Assembly (NCBI RefSeq): GCF_000308755.1
Contig: NZ_BAGF01000050.1
Location: 49,511 to 113,510 of the forward strand
Direction of reading: 5' to 3'
From: Nocardia pneumoniae NBRC 100136
GTDB taxonomy: Bacteria; Actinomycetota; Actinomycetes; Mycobacteriales; Mycobacteriaceae
Length of the DNA stretch: 64,000 bases
The notes beneath the pieces are model-generated. The model did no database searches, was not told the DNA's origin, and saw nothing but the letters and a program-made list of their open reading frames with translations. The position numbers were made by a program, and so were the translations under genes. Below are positions 60,048 through 64,000 of this stretch, piece by piece. Each line of letters opens with the position of its first letter. The first letter of the stretch is position 1.

Positions 60048-62161
60048 GCGGCACTCCCCGGCGAATCCGTTCCCCGCGACGTCGATTCGGTGAATTCGCT
60101 GAAGCGCTGGTTGGTGTCGTGGATCCCGCTTTCCTTCTCCGACAGCGTGAATTCCATGTGGAACGGGATGCCGGGCCTGCGGTCCTCACCGATCTTCAGC
60201 AGGAACTTACCGGTACCGGGCGGAGACGGCCGCTGCTGTCCCGGCTTGAGCGCCTCGCCCGTCAGCGCTTGCGGTGCGGACCATCCGGTCACCATCTCCT
60301 CCTCGGCCGATGTGAACGGAACCGTGCTGTCGAGTCGTTTGATCTCCTCGGCCGGGAGCGCGCCGAAGATCTTCGCGCGCGCCCGCTCGAGGAAACCGAG
60401 TGCCTTCGCGATCGCGGCTTCCGATCCGAGTGCTTGCAGGTCCTTGATGGTGTGGCTGATCATGATCAGCGCGGTGGCGATGCCGCGCTGTAGTCGGGTC
60501 AGCTCGTCGACGCGGTCGACCATGAAGTCGCCGAGACCGAGTACCTGCCACAGCTCGTCCATCACCACCTGGAAATAGCGCTGCGGGCCCAGCTTCGCGT
60601 CGGCCAGCACGTGCGCGGCCTCGACCGAGGCGAATCCGTCGGCCCAGCAGGCCAGCATGACCGCGGCCTTGAGCTTCTTGTCGCCGGTCGGGATGTGCGA
60701 GACGTCCATGCACACCGCGACCGCGCTGGTGTCGATCGGCACGGTGGTCTGTCCGTTGAAGACCGCGCCGAACGGGCCCTGGGTGAGCGCGCGCAGCGAG
60801 CGGCGCAGGCCCTTGATCGCCTCCTGGTACTCGGCCGTGCTGTCGGCGCCCGCGTCCAGCATCAATTCCTCACCGCCACTGACGATCACGTCGAGGAGGT
60901 TCTCCATGATCGGCGGCTTGTCCGGCGTATACCCGCTGCCGGGCCGGTACAGGATGCGCAGTGCGGTGGAGATCAGCGTCTCCTCGTAGTCGCGCACGCG
61001 GTCGCCGCGCACCAGTTCCACCAGACCGGCGATCAGCGTCACCTGCCTGGCGCGCAGATCCTGCAACACCTGCAGCTGCAGGGCCGGGAACTCCTCCAGC
61101 CGCGGAACCACCGCGCCGAGCACGCCCGCGGCCAGCGGGTTGAGCTTGCCGTGCCCGTAACCGAGGTCGATCACCTGACCGCCGACCAGCTCGACCATCT
61201 TGCGGTAGTCCGGCTTGACGTCGGCCAGGATCAGCGGCGTGATCCCCTGCGCGATGCCGCCGAGCACGATGCGGCGCACCAGCGAGGATTTGCCGAAACC
61301 GTTGAGGCCGAGCACGAACAGGCTGGGCGCGGTGATGAAGCTGCCGCGCATGAACCAGTTCATCGGGTCGAAGCAGACCGGGGCCCCGGTGTGCAGGTGG
61401 GAGCCGAGCGGGGTGCCGATCAGCGGCGCACCCGCGCCGACCGACCACGGCCACAGTCCGGCGACCTGCGCGGTGGTGGCGCGGTACTCGACCGGCCGTC
61501 CGACCACGTTCATCCGTCCGCCGCCCGGCCCGGCGTAACCGCGGTCGGTGAGTTGCGCTGTGCTGCGGTCGAATCCGTCCTCGATCGTCTGCTCCGCCCT
61601 GGCCGCGTAGTTGCGGCGGCGGATGTCGTCGGTGCGGACCCGGAACTGCGCCCACGCCGCCCGCAGACCGCTGCCCTCACGGGCGATCATCTCCAGCTTG
61701 GCGCGGGTGGCGTCGTCGAGCAGTGGAGGGCCGGACTGTTTGCGCCGATCCGCCTTCGCCTTCGCGCGACGGGCCGCCTTGTCCTGGTACGGGGTACCCA
61801 TGGCGCGGTCGGCCGTGTAGTCGACCTTGGCGGGCCGTGCCACCCGGCCGTTGCTGGCGCCGTTGCGATCCGGCCGCCGAGCGATGCGCTCGGTGGCCGC
61901 GTCACGGGGAACGCGGGAGCCGCGCTCGCCGTGGGCTCGGTCCGCGCCCGGTCGCGCGCGCCGCTCGGCTTCGCGTGCCGCGCGCCGATCGGACGTCTCG
62001 ACGCCCGGCCGGTCCCCGCCGTTCACCCGCGCCGAATCCCGTGCGGGGTGCCGCGGCCGGGCCGGCCGCTGTCCCCACTCGTCCCGGGCGGATTGCTCGA
62101 GCCGTCTGCGGCGCGCGTCCTCGTCCCGTTCCCGTACGGGTGGCTCGTAGTCCCGTGCCAT
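60044..62161 (-). CDS. VirB4/TraC-like type IV secretion ATPase
   Basis: A 705-residue protein. Residues 1-145 are Arg-rich and unstructured. The ATPase has Walker A GLNGFGKSS (285-293) and Walker B QVVMDELWQVLG; ALIMISHTIKDLQALGSEAAI follows. VirB4 proteins power assembly and transport by type IV secretion systems. It lies 7 bp after the SCO6880 gene and overlaps the OrfA-like gene. Confidence 0.9.
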   Translation of the reverse strand: MARDYEPPVRERDEDARRRRLEQSARDEWGQRPARPRHPARDSARVNGGDRPGVETSDRRAAREAERRARPGADRAHGERGSRVPRDAATERIARRPDRNGASNGRVARPAKVDYTADRAMGTPYQDKAARRAKAKADRRKQSGPPLLDDATRAKLEMIAREGSGLRAAWAQFRVRTDDIRRRNYAARAEQTIEDGFDRSTAQLTDRGYAGPGGGRMNVVGRPVEYRATTAQVAGLWPWSVGAGAPLIGTPLGSHLHTGAPVCFDPMNWFMRGSFITAPSLFVLGLNGFGKSSLVRRIVLGGIAQGITPLILADVKPDYRKMVELVGGQVIDLGYGHGKLNPLAAGVLGAVVPRLEEFPALQLQVLQDLRARQVTLIAGLVELVRGDRVRDYEETLISTALRILYRPGSGYTPDKPPIMENLLDVIVSGGEELMLDAGADSTAEYQEAIKGLRRSLRALTQGPFGAVFNGQTTVPIDTSAVAVCMDVSHIPTGDKKLKAAVMLACWADGFASVEAAHVLADAKLGPQRYFQVVMDELWQVLGLGDFMVDRVDELTRLQRGIATALIMISHTIKDLQALGSEAAIAKALGFLERARAKIFGALPAEEIKRLDSTVPFTSAEEEMVTGWSAPQALTGEALKPGQQRPSPPGTGKFLLKIGEDRRPGIPFHMEFTLSEKESGIHDTNQRFSEFTESTSRGTDSPGSAA

Positions 62162-62168
62162 GAATCGC

Positions 62169-63659
62169 TCACCCCGCCAGTGCCTTCGGAATAGTCGCGT
62201 GCTCCGGCAGGATCACCCCGCAACCGAGCGAAGCCGCGAAGGCCGCCGCCTGGTAGCGGTAACACCGCCGAATCTTCAAGCGCGCCTGGGTCGACAGGTC
62301 GCGCGTGATGGCTTCGATGCGCGGCAGGTCGCCGCGCAGTGGCTCGGTGATGGTCACCAGCGCCCCGAAGCGGGTCACACCGTGACCCCTGGCCTGCTCC
62401 TCGCGGGCCTGCTGGGTCGCACCCACCCGCAGCGTCGCCGCCGCGGACACGACCCCGCGTTCGCTCTGTTGGGCCACCAGCGCGTTCTTGAAATCGTCGT
62501 CGACGATTTCGGCGGCGTCGGCGGCTGAGTGCGGACGGTACACGATCGCGATACGTTTGCGCGGGACTTCGGGATTCGGCGCGAGCAACCGCTGCAACAC
62601 CCGCTCGTCGACCGCGCCCTCCGGGGCCGCGTCCATCTCCCAGGTGACCGACCGGCCACCGTCGTGCACCAGGTGATCCCACTTCTCGTCATGGGACACC
62701 GGGCCCGCGTCCGCCCAATCCAGGCCGTGCCCTTCGGGTTCGCCCGCGGCGACCTCCAGATCGGCCTGCGAGGCGGGGTCGTAGCTGCGCCGGATGAACG
62801 CGATCACCTCGTCGGCCGACATCGGCTGCGCGCGCACGCCCGCCTCCGCCAGCGCGGCGCAGATACCGGGCAGGCGGCGGCCGATCTCGACGGCCTCCTC
62901 CGCCGGGTTCTTGCGGCGCTCGGCGGTGGTGGCCTTGAACGTGATCGCCACGCGCGGCAGCAGCTGCACCCGCTCCTGCGGCAGCTCGGTGGCCAGTTCG
63001 TACATCACCTGCTGGGCGAGTTCCGGCGCCTCCGGCCTGGTGATCGTGGAAACTTCGGTCAGCAACCGGTTTCCGGTCTCCGGCACGGTGTCGATGACCG
63101 GAACGACGGCGACGATGTCGCTGGTCTGGCCGACCGAGGCCAGGAAGGTGCCCCACGCCGAGACCCATCGGTCGATGACGGGTTGGTCCACCGCCTCGTG
63201 GCCTTGCGGCCACGCCCGCAGCACCACCGTGTACTGCGCGAATTGCGGCAGGTGGATCATGCCGAAGCTGTAGCCGCCCGCGTCGATGCCCTCGTAGAGC
63301 CTGGAGGGCGCCAGCAGACCGGGCAATCGCGTGACGCCGCCCGGAATCCGGGAGAAGCGGCCCCCGCGGTACACATGCTCGCCACGACTACGCGAGCGCA
63401 TCCAGTTGAACATCATCAATCCCGTCTCGTAGCCCGAACGACCTCCGGTCCGCCATACCAAGGGAACCATGACGACGACACCGGTGCCGCCGACGATCAG
63501 ACCCCACTGGAAGCCGCCGACCATAGCGGTGATCAGCGCCGTGATCACGACCGCGAAGCCGAGCACGGTCTCCTCCCAGCGCAGGCCGAAAAGACCCGCG
63601 CTGCGCGGCTTCTGCCAGAGCCCGTACGAGCGCCGCTCGTAGGTGTCGGTGACTGTCAT
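62169..63659 (-). CDS. SCO6880-family conjugation protein
   Basis: A 496-residue protein with two N-terminal membrane segments (about 31-50 and 51-68, like PrgI) and a large cytoplasmic part. RLPGLLAPSRLYEGIDAGGYSFGMIHLPQFAQYTVVLRAWPQG and EEAVEIGRRLPGICAALAEAGVRAQPMSADEVIAFIRRSYDP are typical of the SCO6880 family, found with VirB4 and VirD4 in actinobacterial conjugative elements. ATG overlaps the upstream gene by 4 bases. Confidence 0.88.
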   Translation of the reverse strand: MTVTDTYERRSYGLWQKPRSAGLFGLRWEETVLGFAVVITALITAMVGGFQWGLIVGGTGVVVMVPLVWRTGGRSGYETGLMMFNWMRSRSRGEHVYRGGRFSRIPGGVTRLPGLLAPSRLYEGIDAGGYSFGMIHLPQFAQYTVVLRAWPQGHEAVDQPVIDRWVSAWGTFLASVGQTSDIVAVVPVIDTVPETGNRLLTEVSTITRPEAPELAQQVMYELATELPQERVQLLPRVAITFKATTAERRKNPAEEAVEIGRRLPGICAALAEAGVRAQPMSADEVIAFIRRSYDPASQADLEVAAGEPEGHGLDWADAGPVSHDEKWDHLVHDGGRSVTWEMDAAPEGAVDERVLQRLLAPNPEVPRKRIAIVYRPHSAADAAEIVDDDFKNALVAQQSERGVVSAAATLRVGATQQAREEQARGHGVTRFGALVTITEPLRGDLPRIEAITRDLSTQARLKIRRCYRYQAAAFAASLGCGVILPEHATIPKALAG

Positions 63660-64000
63660 CGCGGAATGGTGCTCCTCCCGAGGTCGGGTGAACGGTTCGT
63701 CCAGCGGTCGCCCGCGACGTCACCCATGGCTTGTTCGGCCCGGTTCAGTCCGCCGCTCGCGGCCCGCGCCGCGCCGATCCGGCCTGCCGCCCTGGCCGAT
63801 CCGGAGGCTACTCCGGCCGCGCCCGCGGGTCCGGAGGCGCGCGGGGCCGCGCCGCCTTGACCACCGCCACCTCCCCGGGGCGGGGTGGGCCGCGGCACGC
63901 CGCCGCCACGCGGGCCGCCCGCGCCGCCCGGCCGCGGACCGGTTCCGCTGCCGCTCACGTAACCCGCCGCGCCCGGCGCCGCAGCGCCCTTGACGCCAAC
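63656..64000 (-). CDS. C-terminal part of a probable TrbL/VirB6-like membrane protein (truncated by window edge)
   Basis: The open frame enters from the right edge and ends at 63656. The visible ~114 residues are Gly/Pro/Arg/Ala-rich (GGAGGPRGGGVPRPTPPRGGGGGQGG) with a C-terminal ARAASGGLNRAEQAMGDVAGDRWTN, the typical disordered tail of actinobacterial TrbL/VirB6-type proteins. A GTG at 63958 is in frame but is probably internal. The membrane portion lies outside the window, so the assignment is from composition and position. Confidence 0.55.
   Translation of the reverse strand, partial: VGVKGAAAPGAAGYVSGSGTGPRPGGAGGPRGGGVPRPTPPRGGGGGQGGAAPRASGPAGAAGVASGSARAAGRIGAARAASGGLNRAEQAMGDVAGDRWTNRSPDLGRSTIPR

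Noticed and set aside
63656..63958. A stand-alone 100-residue Gly-rich gene starting at GTG 63958
   Set aside because: The frame stays open to the window edge, and composition fits the tail of a larger TrbL/VirB6-like protein.

Overview
This window is high-GC actinobacterial chromosome, most consistent with Nocardia or a close mycolic-acid-containing relative (Mycobacteriales). The case rests on an actinobacterial integration host factor gene (mihF), type VII secretion substrates, a KstR-type steroid operator, mycobacterial-style SOS boxes, korAB, and two blocks whose gene order matches Mycobacterium tuberculosis as I remember it: pyrR-pyrB-pyrC-carA-carB-pyrF-mihF-gmk-rpoZ-coaBC, and the efp/aro/alaS/aspS/hisS region. 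GTG starts and 1-11 base gene overlaps are very common. I saw no tRNA, rRNA, complete insertion sequence or cas gene.

Layout. 1-11,050 (minus strand): the whole de novo pyrimidine (UMP) operon under an apparent PyrR translational switch, ending in a strong hairpin, then mihF-gmk-rpoZ-coaBC. The rpoZ-coaBC gap holds a tandem duplication of the coaBC start flanked by two hairpins that look like type I-E CRISPR repeats. 11,260-19,400: accessory genes: an AlkB-like dioxygenase behind an SOS-like box, a SnoaL-like protein, an HD hydrolase, a TetR/oxidoreductase divergent pair with twin operators, a bacterial serpin, a flavoprotein, a GXWXG protein and an ion permease. 19,680-27,430: pepQ-efp-nusB-yciI facing away from a prepilin peptidase, a tandem universal stress protein and aroC-aroK-aroB. 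27,430-35,350: small membrane and secreted proteins, then alaS-ruvX-mltG-aroE and rarA. 35,570-53,970: PhoD-like phosphatase, phosphotransferase, Pro-rich membrane protein, aspS, zinc metallopeptidase, a type VII secretion pair, a KstR-box epimerase, an SOS-box radical SAM gene, korAB, hisS and a membrane-anchored cyclophilin.

54,375-64,000 is a type IV secretion (conjugation)-like module that runs off the right end: a TrbL/VirB6-like tail, an SCO6880 family protein, a VirB4-like ATPase, an IS3 OrfA-like helix-turn-helix protein, an M23/lytic transglycosylase/degenerate NlpC envelope enzyme, a small membrane-anchored protein, a VirD4/TraG coupling ATPase and a DUF4913 protein. A coiled-coil gene of unknown function faces them. 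No relaxase or integrase is visible.

How the genes work together: the pyr operon makes UMP from glutamine, bicarbonate and aspartate under PyrR. aroCKB plus aroE supply shikimate-pathway steps, but aroQ is not in its usual place. alaS, aspS, hisS, efp, nusB, mihF and rpoZ are expression housekeeping. mltG, the M23/transglycosylase enzyme and DUF4913-VirD4 act at the envelope. korAB gives ferredoxin-linked 2-oxoglutarate oxidation. Function assignments rest on motifs read by eye; no database search was possible.
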